This document shows, one piece after another, positions 1 to 8,727 of a stretch of DNA of 64,000 nucleotides (the first letter of the stretch is position 1; every line of letters begins with the position of its first letter). The notes beneath the pieces are model-generated. The model searched no databases and was not told the origin of the DNA. It worked only from the letters and a program-made list of their open reading frames with translations. The stretch comes from a bacterium. GTDB lineage: Bacteria > Patescibacteriota > Microgenomatia > UBA1406 > GWC2-37-13. A program made the position numbers and the translations under genes. Location of the stretch: the NCBI GenBank assembly GCA_029573715.1, contig JAKQDR010000165.1, positions 88,766 through 152,765 on the forward strand, in the 5' to 3' direction.

Positions 1-37
1 GTTATAGTTATTTTGCAGTATTATCAAGAATTTCCTG

Positions 38-46
38 TGATATAAT
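38..46 (+). promoter_or_regulatory. Extended -10 promoter of rpsO
   Basis: TGA-TATAAT at 38-46 places the transcription start near 53, only about 6 nt before the rpsO ATG at 59. No Shine-Dalgarno is present. This is the near-leaderless arrangement seen throughout the window. Confidence 0.7.
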
Positions 47-58
47 CTACACTGTACT

Positions 59-328
59 ATGATTACATTACCAGACGACAAACATCAAATCATCAAAAAA
101 TTCTCCCAACACGATGGAGATACCGGCTCACCTGAGGTGCAGGTTGCACTGCTCTCACACAAGATTCAAAAGCTCTCTTCACACTTAGATCAAAATAAAA
201 AAGACAATCATTCACGAAGAGGGTTATTGAAGATTATCGCAAAGCGCCGTCGAATTCTCGGATACTTACAAAAACTTGACGATAAGCGATATCAAGACCT
301 TATTAAGACTCTGGACTTAAAGAAATAA
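59..328 (+). CDS. rpsO: 30S ribosomal protein S15
   Basis: This is ribosomal protein S15, which binds the central domain of 16S rRNA early in 30S assembly. The 89-residue length is exactly the family norm. The characteristic core is visible: DTGSPEVQVALLSHKI near residues 21-36, NHSRRGLL near 50-57, and RRRILGYL near 64-71. The ATG at 59 follows a TATAAT box by 12 nt, so the message is probably nearly leaderless. The next gene downstream is pnp, the classical rpsO-pnp order known from many bacteria, separated here by a 246-nt gap with strong secondary structure. Confidence 0.97.
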   Translation: MITLPDDKHQIIKKFSQHDGDTGSPEVQVALLSHKIQKLSSHLDQNKKDNHSRRGLLKIIAKRRRILGYLQKLDDKRYQDLIKTLDLKK

Positions 329-356
329 AGATTGTTGCACATTATTAATACATCGG

Positions 357-486
357 AAGCTTTAGGAGATTGGTTTTGCACGAGGGGCTTAAAAAATCAT
401 AAGACCATCGTTCAACCTTCTAAAGACTCCCCTTAAGCAATTATCATGCGATCATATTGCGCATATCCTCACCAGCTCCTAAGCTT
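357..486 (+). ncRNA. Structured rpsO-pnp intergenic RNA (candidate pnp leader or processing element)
   Basis: The 329-574 gap has no gene. In it, AAGCTTTAGGAG (357-368) can pair with CTCCTAAGCTT (476-486) through 11 base pairs with a single bulged T, extended by TGG (371-373) with CCA (472-474). Inside the enclosed ~100 nt, GAGGGG (382-387) can pair with CCCCTT (429-434). In E. coli a stem in the pnp leader is cut by RNase III and controls PNPase; a similar role here is only an inference. It does not match tmRNA, SRP RNA or RNase P motifs. Confidence 0.35.
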
Positions 487-574
487 GTTTAATGGCACTC
501 GCACATCAGCTGTCAGAAACCATACCTATTATTATTTATCTATTGGTATATATCTCATTACTTAATTTCTATTT

Positions 575-2860
575 ATGAAAGAACACACACAGTCGCTTGA
601 AATTGGCGGCAAAACCCTCACCCTATCAGTTGGCAAACTCGCAAAACAAGCCACTGTTTCCGTCCACGCACAATGGGGAGAAACATCACTTCTCGCCGTT
701 GTCACGATTGGCAAAGAAAAGAAAGAAATCGACTATTTTCCTCTTTCAGTTGACTATATTGAAAAACTCTATGCAGGAGGAATTATTAAAGGCTCACGGT
801 GGGTAAAGCGCGAAGGTCGCCCAACCGACGACTCGGTGCTTAAGGGCCGCCTTATTGACCGATCAATTCGACCACTGTTTCCCAGCTCGTATCGAAAAGA
901 AGTCCAAGTGGTAGTTAATTTACTTTCATTTGATGGCGTGGTTCAACCCGATATGCTCGCATGTATCGCCGTATCGGCGGCACTGCATGTTTCACCGGCC
1001 CCCTGGAAAGGGCCAGTATCCACAACAACCGTAGGCTATGTCGACGGCGCCTTAGTCCCCCACCCCACCGATGCACAAATGGAAACATCTGCTCTTGAAC
1101 TTGTGGCAACATCGGTTGGCGAGAAAGTGAATATGATAGAAACTCGAGCAAACATTCTTTCTGAGGAGCTCATTGAAGAAGCTATTGAGCTAGCAAAAAC
1201 AGAAAATGCTAAAGTACTTTCCTTTATTGAAGATCTGCGCAAAGCAGTAGGCATGCCCAAAGAAGAAGCCCCCGAAGATATGTTCGATAAGGGGCTTATT
1301 GAGCTTTTGCGGACAGAGTATGCGCAAACTCTTGACGAGCTTATCCAAAAGAAAGTTTCAAAAGAACGACAAAACCCCGAAGAGATAAATGTCATCGTTG
1401 CAAAAATTCAAGAAGATCACCCCGACACCTATGAAGGAAAAACAGTCGCTCAAGCGATTGAATACCTAGTTAAGAAATTGATCCGCGAAAAGATGCTCGC
1501 CACCCGCACAAGACTTGATGGCAGGGCATTTAATGAAGTTCGAACAATAACTGCAGAAGTGGGCTATGTACCCCACATTCATGGCAGCGGCCTATTTTCA
1601 CGCGGTGACACTCAGGTTCTTTCCATTTCAACTCTCGCTGCGCCCAGCCTTATGCAGCATTTGGAAGGAGTAGAAGGAGCTGAAACAAAAAGGTACATCC
1701 ACCACTACAACTTCCCTCCCTACTCAGTGGGTGAAGTGGGACGCGTTGGGTTTACCAACCGTCGCGAAATCGGCCATGGGGCGCTTGCCGAAAAAGCCAT
1801 TGAGCCGGTGCTCCCCACAGAACAAGAATTCCCCTACACCATTCGAGTGGTGTCAGAGGTGCTTGGTTCAAACGGGTCAACGAGCATGGCATCAACGTGT
1901 GCATCCTCGCTGTCGCTTATGGATGCCGGGGTTCCTTTGAAGGCACCGGTCGCCGGTATTGCGATGGGTATCATGAGCAACTCTGACGATGACTATATTT
2001 TGCTCACCGACATCATGGGGATTGAAGATTTCTCAGGCGAGATGGACTTTAAAGTCGCAGGCACTGCAGAAGGAATTACTGCAATTCAACTTGATGTTAA
2101 AAACATGGGGCTCACCTCACGCATGATACACGAGACGCTTCAGGCTGCAAAAGCAGCACGTTTACACATCTTGGAGGTGATGAACGCAACCATACAACAC
2201 GCACGCCCGGGGGTGTCTGACCATGCACCAAAGATCGTGGTTGTGCCGGTGCCTGAAGATAAAATCGGTGAAGTCATTGGGCCGGGAGGCAAAACAATTC
2301 GTGCTCTTATCGCTCAGTTTGGCGCAGAAATTGATGTGCAAGATGACGGGAGAGTCATTGTGAGCAATATCGACAAAGAAAAGGTCGATGCATGTGCACG
2401 CCATATCGCCAACATGACTCGCGATATATTACCCGGAGAAAAGTTTGTGGGCACCGTGACACGGGTCGAAAATTACGGCGCATTTATCGAGATTATGCCC
2501 GGCAAAAATGGGCTTGCCCATGTGTCAAGGCTCGCCAATGGGTTTATTCGAGATGCCTCTGAAGTCGTTCATGTGGGAGATCAGTTTGAAGTGGAAGTGT
2601 ATGAAATAGATGAGATGGGCCGAATCAATGTCCAACCAACAACTCAATTCCAAGCACCCGCCAACGGTAATGGCGGCGAGCAAGAGGGTGATGATCGAGG
2701 AGGAAGAGGTGGTGGTTATGGTGGCGGCTCACGCGGTGGGGGCTATGGCGGTGGCGGACCACGAAGAGGTGGGTTTGGCGGTGGAAGAGGTGGCCCTAGA
2801 GGTGGGGGTGGATTTGGTGGGCGCCGTCCGCAAAGAAGCCACAGCCACTATACGGGATAA
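575..2860 (+). CDS. pnp: Polyribonucleotide nucleotidyltransferase with Gly/Arg-rich C-terminal tail
   Basis: PNPase degrades RNA from the 3' end using phosphate and can run in reverse to add tails. The order is canonical: first RNase PH domain (about 12-145), helical linker, second RNase PH domain (about 310-500) with MDFKVAGT near residue 489, a KH domain starting near 551 with the IGPGGKTI loop, and an S1 domain from about 619. After S1, residues 708-761 form an unusual tail of GGRGGGYGGGSRGGG-type repeats resembling eukaryotic RGG boxes; this is not part of the standard enzyme and would add RNA-binding capacity. The ATG has a weak CTTAAT -10 (561-566) just upstream and no Shine-Dalgarno, so a leaderless start is possible besides read-through from rpsO. 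Confidence 0.96.
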   Translation: MKEHTQSLEIGGKTLTLSVGKLAKQATVSVHAQWGETSLLAVVTIGKEKKEIDYFPLSVDYIEKLYAGGIIKGSRWVKREGRPTDDSVLKGRLIDRSIRPLFPSSYRKEVQVVVNLLSFDGVVQPDMLACIAVSAALHVSPAPWKGPVSTTTVGYVDGALVPHPTDAQMETSALELVATSVGEKVNMIETRANILSEELIEEAIELAKTENAKVLSFIEDLRKAVGMPKEEAPEDMFDKGLIELLRTEYAQTLDELIQKKVSKERQNPEEINVIVAKIQEDHPDTYEGKTVAQAIEYLVKKLIREKMLATRTRLDGRAFNEVRTITAEVGYVPHIHGSGLFSRGDTQVLSISTLAAPSLMQHLEGVEGAETKRYIHHYNFPPYSVGEVGRVGFTNRREIGHGALAEKAIEPVLPTEQEFPYTIRVVSEVLGSNGSTSMASTCASSLSLMDAGVPLKAPVAGIAMGIMSNSDDDYILLTDIMGIEDFSGEMDFKVAGTAEGITAIQLDVKNMGLTSRMIHETLQAAKAARLHILEVMNATIQHARPGVSDHAPKIVVVPVPEDKIGEVIGPGGKTIRALIAQFGAEIDVQDDGRVIVSNIDKEKVDACARHIANMTRDILPGEKFVGTVTRVENYGAFIEIMPGKNGLAHVSRLANGFIRDASEVVHVGDQFEVEVYEIDEMGRINVQPTTQFQAPANGNGGEQEGDDRGGRGGGYGGGSRGGGYGGGGPRRGGFGGGRGGPRGGGGFGGRRPQRSHSHYTG

Positions 2861-2890
2861 CCTTTAGTGCTCAGGAAGTATTCAGACACT

Positions 2891-3151
2891 TTACGTGGTA
2901 TCTTTCACAACACGTCGAAGTTGAAAACTATAAGGATTTCTGAATAAACACCGGGTGTCTGAGGGACAGTCGTACCTATAGACCCAACCTGGGATAGAAC
3001 AGCGTGCCAACAGCACATCATCTTTCTTATGGCCCAGACATGACCGACACACATAGGTAACCCCTTCTATTCCCTCATCTCCTGGTCGCTCAACCGCATG
3101 GACAGGGGCAGAAGAATTTTTGCAGTTAAAAACAAGTATTTCACGAGGCAT
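2891..3151 (-). CDS. Small Cys-rich hypothetical protein
   Basis: An 86-residue protein of no family I recognise. It has cysteines at positions 10, 35, 38, 51, 62 and 68, including a YVCRSC pair, which suggests a small zinc-binding fold. It lies antisense in the gap between pnp and ftsK. Its reality is supported by a textbook promoter for this genome: TGA-TATAAT at 3157-3165 read on the minus strand puts the transcription start at the ATG. No signal peptide or membrane segment is seen. The function is unknown; a nucleic-acid or metal-binding role is a guess from the cysteines only. Confidence 0.6.
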   Translation of the reverse strand: MPREILVFNCKNSSAPVHAVERPGDEGIEGVTYVCRSCLGHKKDDVLLARCSIPGWVYRYDCPSDTRCLFRNPYSFQLRRVVKDTT

Positions 3152-3156
3152 CTTGC

Positions 3157-3165
3157 ATTATATCA
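3157..3165 (-). promoter_or_regulatory. Extended -10 of the Cys-rich small gene
   Basis: Minus-strand TGA-TATAAT with the start codon 6 nt downstream, consistent with a leaderless transcript. Confidence 0.65.
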
Positions 3166-3233
3166 GTCATTTTTAGTTACTAGTGCTGATAACTCAACAA
3201 CTCCCATCACATCTTGCACCTCCAGCGCATTTC

Positions 3234-3242
3234 TGCTACCAT
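3234..3242 (+). promoter_or_regulatory. Extended -10 of ftsK
   Basis: TGC-TACCAT at 3234-3242 predicts transcription from about 3249, immediately before the GTG at 3250. It supports GTG over the in-frame TTG at 3214, which lies upstream of the hexamer. Confidence 0.5.
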
Positions 3243-3249
3243 TATCGGC

Positions 3250-5430
3250 GTGAGAAGGCGCAAAAAATCACTCTTTAAATTTTCTATCTCAAGCAAAGCT
3301 ACGCTAACTGTTTTGGGCATATTTTTTGGAGGCGCTGCTGTTATTCTTCTGTTGTCATTTGTGCATTTTCTCACGGGTGGAGGGCAGACAGGCCGTTTTC
3401 TCGCCCTCATGAACCGCTATCTGTTAGAACATTTTGGCGGAGTATCTTTCGGCTTGCCATTTTTGCTCCTTCTTGCAGCCGGCCATTGTTTTAACACAAA
3501 AAAGGTAACCCTTGTTCATTGGCACACGTCAACCGGTACATTCTTTTTTCTTCTGGGAATTATGGGGCTATTTGGGGCAGGCACCACAGGGTCAGCACTG
3601 CAAAATGCACTCTTTGTGGGGTTTACTCCACTAGGTGCGCGCCTCATATTGCTTATCCTTACCACCATTGGCGTAGTGCTCTTCTTTGACATCGAACCTA
3701 AAACCATCGTTCATGCCGTAAAAGATGCCATCGCCTATATGTTTGAACTTGGCCAGTCAGCACCTGAAACCAAACGTGCCGATGATTTTATTAGAGACCA
3801 AAAAGTGGGTCAGGCAAAAGAAATGGTAACCAAACAACCAAAACCCATTGCAAGCCCAGAGTTTGTGTCTGATCAAAAAACCATGTCACCAAAGCAGGTA
3901 AAACCAACACTTGCCTCACCCACTCCCAAACCAGCTCATCCGCCCGACATGGTGGTTAATCCCCTTTCGCATTCTCAAAAAGTAATGTGGGTGTTCCCTC
4001 ATCTGGACTTATTGCATGACATCACCTCACCAGCCGACCGGGGAGATACCCAAGCAAATGCAGGGATTATTGAAAACACACTGAGAAGCTTTGGCATACG
4101 CGCCCGCGTACATGAAGTTAATCCGGGCCCCACTGTCACGCAATATGCACTCGAAGTTGCAGTGGGTACCAACATTTCAGAAATTGTAAAGAAATCATCC
4201 AACCTGGCACTCGCCCTCGCCTCAAGCACCGGCACAGTGCGCATCGAGGCCCCCATACCTGGGCGCTCACTCGTCGGTATTGAAATTCCCAATAAAAAAG
4301 CTGAGCTTGTTACCATCAAACGACTCCTCCAATCAAAAGTGTTTACCGAAAACCCCGACCCGCTATTGGTCCCCCTTGGGTTGGACGTGGCGGGCAATAC
4401 TATGGCGGTGAGTCTTGACCGCATGCCTCATGCGCTTATTGCAGGGGCAACCGGCTCGGGTAAATCGGTGATTGTTAATGCGTGGATTACCACCATGTTG
4501 TTTCGCGCAAAGCCATCCGATTTGCGACTGGTCCTCGTTGATCCAAAACAAGTGGAGCTTACCGGATACAACGGAATACCGCATCTCATGACCGAAGTCA
4601 TTACCGACCCATCAAAAGTGGTAAACGCGCTTCGTTGGGCGGTTTCTGAAATGGAGGTGCGGTATAAAATGCTTCGCCAGGCGGGTGTGCGCAACATTCA
4701 AGGGTACAACCAGCTACCCAACGTGGAGAAAAAGCCCTATGTGGTGTTTATCATTGATGAACTCGCCGATCTTATGATGGTGGCAAAAGCAGACATTGAG
4801 GGCCTCATCGTCCGCATCGCGCAAAAGGCGCGTGCCGTGGGCATTCATTTGGTGCTTGCCACTCAGCGTCCATCAGTAAATGTAATTACAGGCCTTATGA
4901 AGGCGAACATCCCGACACGGCTTGCATTTAATGTGGCGTCGGGTGTCGATTCAAAAGTGATTATGGATACGGTTGGAGCCGAACACCTGGTGGGGCGTGG
5001 AGACATGTTTTACAGTGCCCCAGAAACTCCCAAACCCAAGCGTATCCAGGGGCCATTTGTATCAGAAAAAGAATTGTCATCAGTGGTGCAATTTATTCGT
5101 CATCACAACCCACTAGTCCAATACACTGAAGAGGTGACAGAAGCTCCCAAAGAAGATTTCGTTAGTGGTGGAAATGGGGCCAGTGTCGGAGGAAACGAAC
5201 AAGATCCGCTCTTTGATCAGGCGGTGGAACTTATCAGGAATGGTGCCACCGCGTCTTCATCCATGTTTCAACGCCGGCTTAAAGTGGGATATGCCCGTGC
5301 AGCACGCATTCTTGATCAGCTCGAACAAGCCGGCTATGTGAGTCCATCTGATGGCTCCAAGCCACGAAAGGTGCTTCTGAGTGCAAAAACAGAAGGCATA
5401 GAAGACACTGAATTCACTGAGCAGATCTGA
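3250..5430 (+). CDS. ftsK: DNA translocase FtsK/SpoIIIE
   Basis: A septum-located, ATP-driven DNA pump that clears chromosomes during division. The protein (726 residues from GTG 3250) has an N-terminal block of about four membrane segments (roughly 17-150), a Pro/Lys-rich linker, then the motor with Walker A GATGSGKS near residue 398 and Walker B VVFIIDELADL near 497. The last ~75 residues form the winged-helix gamma domain (DPLFDQAVELI onward) that reads orientation sequences. A TTG at 3214 would add 12 residues, but an extended -10 (TGC-TACCAT) sits between the two, favouring GTG. It is followed at a short distance by the convergent mltG. Confidence 0.93.
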   Translation: MRRRKKSLFKFSISSKATLTVLGIFFGGAAVILLLSFVHFLTGGGQTGRFLALMNRYLLEHFGGVSFGLPFLLLLAAGHCFNTKKVTLVHWHTSTGTFFFLLGIMGLFGAGTTGSALQNALFVGFTPLGARLILLILTTIGVVLFFDIEPKTIVHAVKDAIAYMFELGQSAPETKRADDFIRDQKVGQAKEMVTKQPKPIASPEFVSDQKTMSPKQVKPTLASPTPKPAHPPDMVVNPLSHSQKVMWVFPHLDLLHDITSPADRGDTQANAGIIENTLRSFGIRARVHEVNPGPTVTQYALEVAVGTNISEIVKKSSNLALALASSTGTVRIEAPIPGRSLVGIEIPNKKAELVTIKRLLQSKVFTENPDPLLVPLGLDVAGNTMAVSLDRMPHALIAGATGSGKSVIVNAWITTMLFRAKPSDLRLVLVDPKQVELTGYNGIPHLMTEVITDPSKVVNALRWAVSEMEVRYKMLRQAGVRNIQGYNQLPNVEKKPYVVFIIDELADLMMVAKADIEGLIVRIAQKARAVGIHLVLATQRPSVNVITGLMKANIPTRLAFNVASGVDSKVIMDTVGAEHLVGRGDMFYSAPETPKPKRIQGPFVSEKELSSVVQFIRHHNPLVQYTEEVTEAPKEDFVSGGNGASVGGNEQDPLFDQAVELIRNGATASSSMFQRRLKVGYARAARILDQLEQAGYVSPSDGSKPRKVLLSAKTEGIEDTEFTEQI

Positions 5431-5461
5431 AACAACCACATTAGCTTCGATGTATTTCTAT

Positions 5462-6433
5462 CTAGTTGCTTCGTACGTACTTGCGAATATTCGCCTCATG
5501 TTCGGCAAGCGTTTTTGCAAAGTGTAGTTTGCCATTTACATCATTGACGTAATACAAATAGGGTGTATTTATGTCTCCGGCAAGTACCGCTTCGATTGCA
5601 GCAATACCCGGATTACAAATAGGTCCTGGTGGTATGCCATCGCTCACATACGTATTGTATGGTGAATTAAACTTTAAATCATCAACCGTAAGTCCTTTTT
5701 TCCACCACGTCTTTTCTTCTTTGCTATATCCAATGGCATATTGCACCGTCGCATCTATCTGGAGACGCATGGGCTCTTTCAAACGCCGCAAAAGCACAGA
5801 GGCGACAGGTTGTCTATCTTGCGCAAAAAGAGCCTCGCGCTCGATAAGTGATGCGAGTGTTACAACTTCCCTATCGGTCAATCCAAGCCGTCGTGCCCGA
5901 ATGGCCATCTCAGGGGTATATTTCTGTTCAAAAGTCTTGGTAAGAATGTCAATGACCATATCAGAATCTGCTCCTTTTGGAATGAGGTAGGTATCTGGGA
6001 ATAAATAACCCTCTTCAGCCTCACTCAAAAAATTTGAAGCTGAAAAAGCAGGAAGATCTTTCGCAAATATCTCAGCGACTTCTTCTTTTCGAAGACCTTC
6101 AGGAATGGTCACCCAGATGTCAATACTCCCTTTGGTTAGAGCCGTTGCAATATCAAATGCGCTCATGGAAGGTGTTAAATTGAAATCACCCGCCTGTATT
6201 TGCTTCTCAATACCCAGTTGTTTGACCACCAGAAAAAATACAACGCGGTTACGAATGAGTTTTTGCGAATAGAGGGTATTGGCAATAGAGTTCACCGTTT
6301 CGCCCCTGCGCACCACAACAATGCGACCGCTCGTGTCGTTTTTATCAACCGGTAAGACTCCTTCACGATATACAATGTATAAAGCGCCAATAATTCCCAA
6401 AACAAATGCGAGTGCTAATAATATTTTTTTCAT
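5462..6433 (-). CDS. mltG: Endolytic murein transglycosylase MltG (YceG-like)
   Basis: MltG cuts nascent glycan strands and is thought to set peptidoglycan chain length. The 323-residue protein has one N-terminal membrane segment (about 4-21), a LysM-like section (VVVRRGETVNSIANTL, 39-54) and the YceG domain. The presumed catalytic glutamate is E198 in ASLIEREA, and the conserved NSPYNTYVSDGIPPGPICN block is present near the C-terminus. It lies 33 nt downstream of murJ on the same strand, so the two wall genes are probably expressed together. Confidence 0.92.
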   Translation of the reverse strand: MKKILLALAFVLGIIGALYIVYREGVLPVDKNDTSGRIVVVRRGETVNSIANTLYSQKLIRNRVVFFLVVKQLGIEKQIQAGDFNLTPSMSAFDIATALTKGSIDIWVTIPEGLRKEEVAEIFAKDLPAFSASNFLSEAEEGYLFPDTYLIPKGADSDMVIDILTKTFEQKYTPEMAIRARRLGLTDREVVTLASLIEREALFAQDRQPVASVLLRRLKEPMRLQIDATVQYAIGYSKEEKTWWKKGLTVDDLKFNSPYNTYVSDGIPPGPICNPGIAAIEAVLAGDINTPYLYYVNDVNGKLHFAKTLAEHEANIRKYVRSN

Positions 6434-6466
6434 GAATAATCAAGTAAAGTGATAATAAGTTGTTGA

Positions 6467-8098
6467 CTACGTCTGAATACCGGTGAAAAGCTCAAGTACC
6501 CGCTTCTGCATTTGCTTTACCCGCAGTAAGGCACGCGACACAAGATACAACCCGCGTGCATCTAATGTCCATGATGCAAATAAATAGGTGCTCACCATAA
6601 TAACAAATGCAAGCACCATAAGTAAGAACAAATTGATTGTTCGCGTGGTATCAAAAATCAGACCGTCAAGCAGCCGGCGTATATCAAAGGTGATAATAGA
6701 TGCGAGTGCAGTGGCAATTATCACTTTTGCAAAATCCTTCATCATGGCAATCACATCAAACCCGCCAATAATCCGCCAAAACAAAATAAATAAGACGGCA
6801 ACCTGCATGCTTATCGTTATAGAAAAAGTTATGGCCAAAGACCACACGGGCAACTTAAATACCACCACAGCCAAAAGGCTCATGATGGTGTTGAGCGTTA
6901 TGGCAATTAGAGAAACTATAAACGGCGTCCTGCTGTCCATCGCTGCGTAGAAACAGCGTGTCAGAAAGTAATACACACTATGAAATGGTAAGGAAAGACA
7001 AAAGAACGACAAGGTAATCGCCGTGAGTACTGTTGCTTCCCAATCAAATTTAGTGCCTCCATACACCAGTCGCACCACCGCTGTGCGGTTAGCAATAATA
7101 AAACCGGCAATCGGCATGGTAATGAAAAACAAATTGCTTAACGAGTCAACGACTATTTTTTTCATCTCAGCGATCTTCTGCTGTTGAAACATTTCAGACA
7201 AATAGGGTAATGACGCCTGTCCAAAGGCCATGCCAATAATAGAAACCGGCAGAAGTTGTAAATGCTGCGCAAGATAAAAGATGGTATATGAACCTTGTGA
7301 TAAAAGTGTCGTAAGTGATAGGTCGATGGTCGCTTCAATTTGGGCTGCAAATACGGTAAAAACACGCGGGATGACCACTCGAAAGAAATGGCGAATCTCT
7401 TCAATATGATGAATAATAGGGCGATAATCAAACGGTATTCTCCAAAGAATAAGTAGTTGAATTACAAAAAAGATGAGCGAGCCGGCAACTACGCCATACA
7501 CTGCTGCATACAGGTGATAATGGGGAGCGAATAATACTGTCACACATACGATGGCAACGTTGTAAAGCACAGGAGCAAGTGACGGAATGAAGAACGATTT
7601 GTGCGCTTGTGATATACCGGTAAGGAAATTACCAAATACCAAAAAGGGTAATTGTCCAACCAAAAGCATTCGTGATAGGCGCACGACCTCTGCAAGTTGC
7701 ACTTCACTAAACCCCGGTGTCACCAACTTGGTGAGCCATGGCATCAGCACATACAAAATTCCAATTGCACCCATCAACAAAAGGGTAACGATGTTGATGA
7801 TAGATGAAGTGATTGCCGACTGTTTCCCTTTGTGATTGTTGAATTTGAGATAAAATGGAATAAAGGTTGTGGTGAGCGCCCCGGTGATAAGAACTTCAAA
7901 CACGAAATCGGGTATGCGAAACGCTGCATAAAACAAGTCAAGCTCTTCTTTTGTGAAGTACCCGTTCAACACACGATAGCGAATAAATCCAAAGACACGC
8001 GCAATAAGAAGCATCCCTGCAATAAGTATGGTAGAAGATATGATTCCCGCTTGTTGAGAGAATACAAAATCTCGTGTTTTTCGAAGTAAATTGTTCAT
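6467..8098 (-). CDS. murJ: Lipid II flippase MurJ
   Basis: An integral membrane protein of 543 residues in the MurJ/MviN branch of the MOP exporter superfamily, which flips the peptidoglycan precursor lipid II across the membrane. Hydrophobic segments cover nearly the whole length, consistent with about 14 helices. The N-terminal block with ARVFGFIRYRVLNGYF (about 33-48) matches the conserved MurJ region with its arginines. The start at 8098 lies about 40 nt after a TATAAT at 8138-8143 (minus strand). It is divergent from mraZ and co-directional with mltG. Confidence 0.93.
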   Translation of the reverse strand: MNNLLRKTRDFVFSQQAGIISSTILIAGMLLIARVFGFIRYRVLNGYFTKEELDLFYAAFRIPDFVFEVLITGALTTTFIPFYLKFNNHKGKQSAITSSIINIVTLLLMGAIGILYVLMPWLTKLVTPGFSEVQLAEVVRLSRMLLVGQLPFLVFGNFLTGISQAHKSFFIPSLAPVLYNVAIVCVTVLFAPHYHLYAAVYGVVAGSLIFFVIQLLILWRIPFDYRPIIHHIEEIRHFFRVVIPRVFTVFAAQIEATIDLSLTTLLSQGSYTIFYLAQHLQLLPVSIIGMAFGQASLPYLSEMFQQQKIAEMKKIVVDSLSNLFFITMPIAGFIIANRTAVVRLVYGGTKFDWEATVLTAITLSFFCLSLPFHSVYYFLTRCFYAAMDSRTPFIVSLIAITLNTIMSLLAVVVFKLPVWSLAITFSITISMQVAVLFILFWRIIGGFDVIAMMKDFAKVIIATALASIITFDIRRLLDGLIFDTTRTINLFLLMVLAFVIMVSTYLFASWTLDARGLYLVSRALLRVKQMQKRVLELFTGIQT

Positions 8099-8240
8099 AA
8101 AACCAAATGGGCCACCGCTTTAAGACTTATTCATTCAATTATAGAGTATCAACTATTGCGCGTAAATATACAAGTACATGCAAATGACGTTATATAAAGA
8201 TTGTCAGAGCAACCTAATTCAATCGCTATCCGCATGGCCC

Positions 8241-8269
8241 TTGACATTTGGTGATAAATGGTGAAAAAT
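8241..8269 (+). promoter_or_regulatory. mraZ promoter
   Basis: A perfect -35 TTGACA (8241-8246), a 17-nt spacer and AAAAAT (8264-8269) predict transcription from about 8276, right at the ATG (8278). The operator repeats of the next entry overlap it. Confidence 0.55.
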
Positions 8270-8278
8270 GGATATATA
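8249..8278 (+). promoter_or_regulatory. Candidate MraZ operator: three 10-bp direct repeats
   Basis: TGGTGATAAA, TGGTGAAAAA and TGGATATATA follow each other with exact 10-bp phasing directly before the mraZ start. MraZ proteins of other bacteria bind short G-rich direct repeats (TGGGN type) spaced 10 bp apart in their own promoter. The repeats cover the region between -35 and +1, so bound MraZ would repress its own operon. This is inferred from phasing and position. Confidence 0.6.
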
Positions 8279-8673
8279 TGTTGTTTTTGGGTGAATATCA
8301 AGGAAGCTTCTCTGGTCCGGGCAGGCTCCTTCTCCCCAAAAAAATGCGTGAATTATTAAAAGGAATGTCTTTTGTACTGACACGTGGGTTTGACGGGTGT
8401 CTGGCCGGATATGACAGCATCGAATACGAACAAAAAGCACAGGGGCTATTTTTGGGGTCGCTTCTTGAAGGCGATAAAACAGCGGAAAAACGCATGCTCT
8501 TTGCATCAACGGTATATGTAGAAATTGATGACCAAGGCAGATTCGTCATACCTAAACACCTGCTGGAGTACAGCAACCTTAACAAAAAAGTGGTGATAGT
8601 AGGTGCAGGCGATCATTTTGAGATATGGGATGACACACGATGGCATAGTTATAAAACGTCTGTATCCGCATGA
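8278..8673 (+). CDS. mraZ: Transcriptional regulator MraZ
   Basis: MraZ is the conserved first gene of division/cell-wall clusters and represses that cluster. The 131-residue product begins MLFLGEYQGSFSGPGR, which fits the family start (an F..Y..S.D.KGR-type pattern), and has two AbrB-like halves; the second carries DDQGRFVIPKHL near 82-93. An in-frame TTG at 8248 lies within the promoter and operator repeats, so the ATG at 8278 is preferred. It leads the rsmH, ftsL-like, ftsI series. Confidence 0.9.
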   Translation: MLFLGEYQGSFSGPGRLLLPKKMRELLKGMSFVLTRGFDGCLAGYDSIEYEQKAQGLFLGSLLEGDKTAEKRMLFASTVYVEIDDQGRFVIPKHLLEYSNLNKKVVIVGAGDHFEIWDDTRWHSYKTSVSA

Positions 8674-8727
8674 AGAAAATATTTGCAGTTCTTTACCGAT
8701 GGTTTGAGTACCTGTTGAAATACTAGC

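Noticed and set aside
329-574. tmRNA, SRP RNA or RNase P RNA in the rpsO-pnp gap
   Set aside because: None of the conserved motifs (tRNA-like ends, GGAAGGAAGCA loop, RNase P core) is present; only local stems are seen.
3999-4424. 141-aa minus-strand frame inside ftsK
   Set aside because: It is a complement of a well-conserved coding region with no independent support.
6588-6950. 120-aa plus-strand frame inside murJ
   Set aside because: It is fully contained in murJ, rich in Ser/Ile/Thr as expected for the complement of a membrane protein gene, and has no promoter of the local type.
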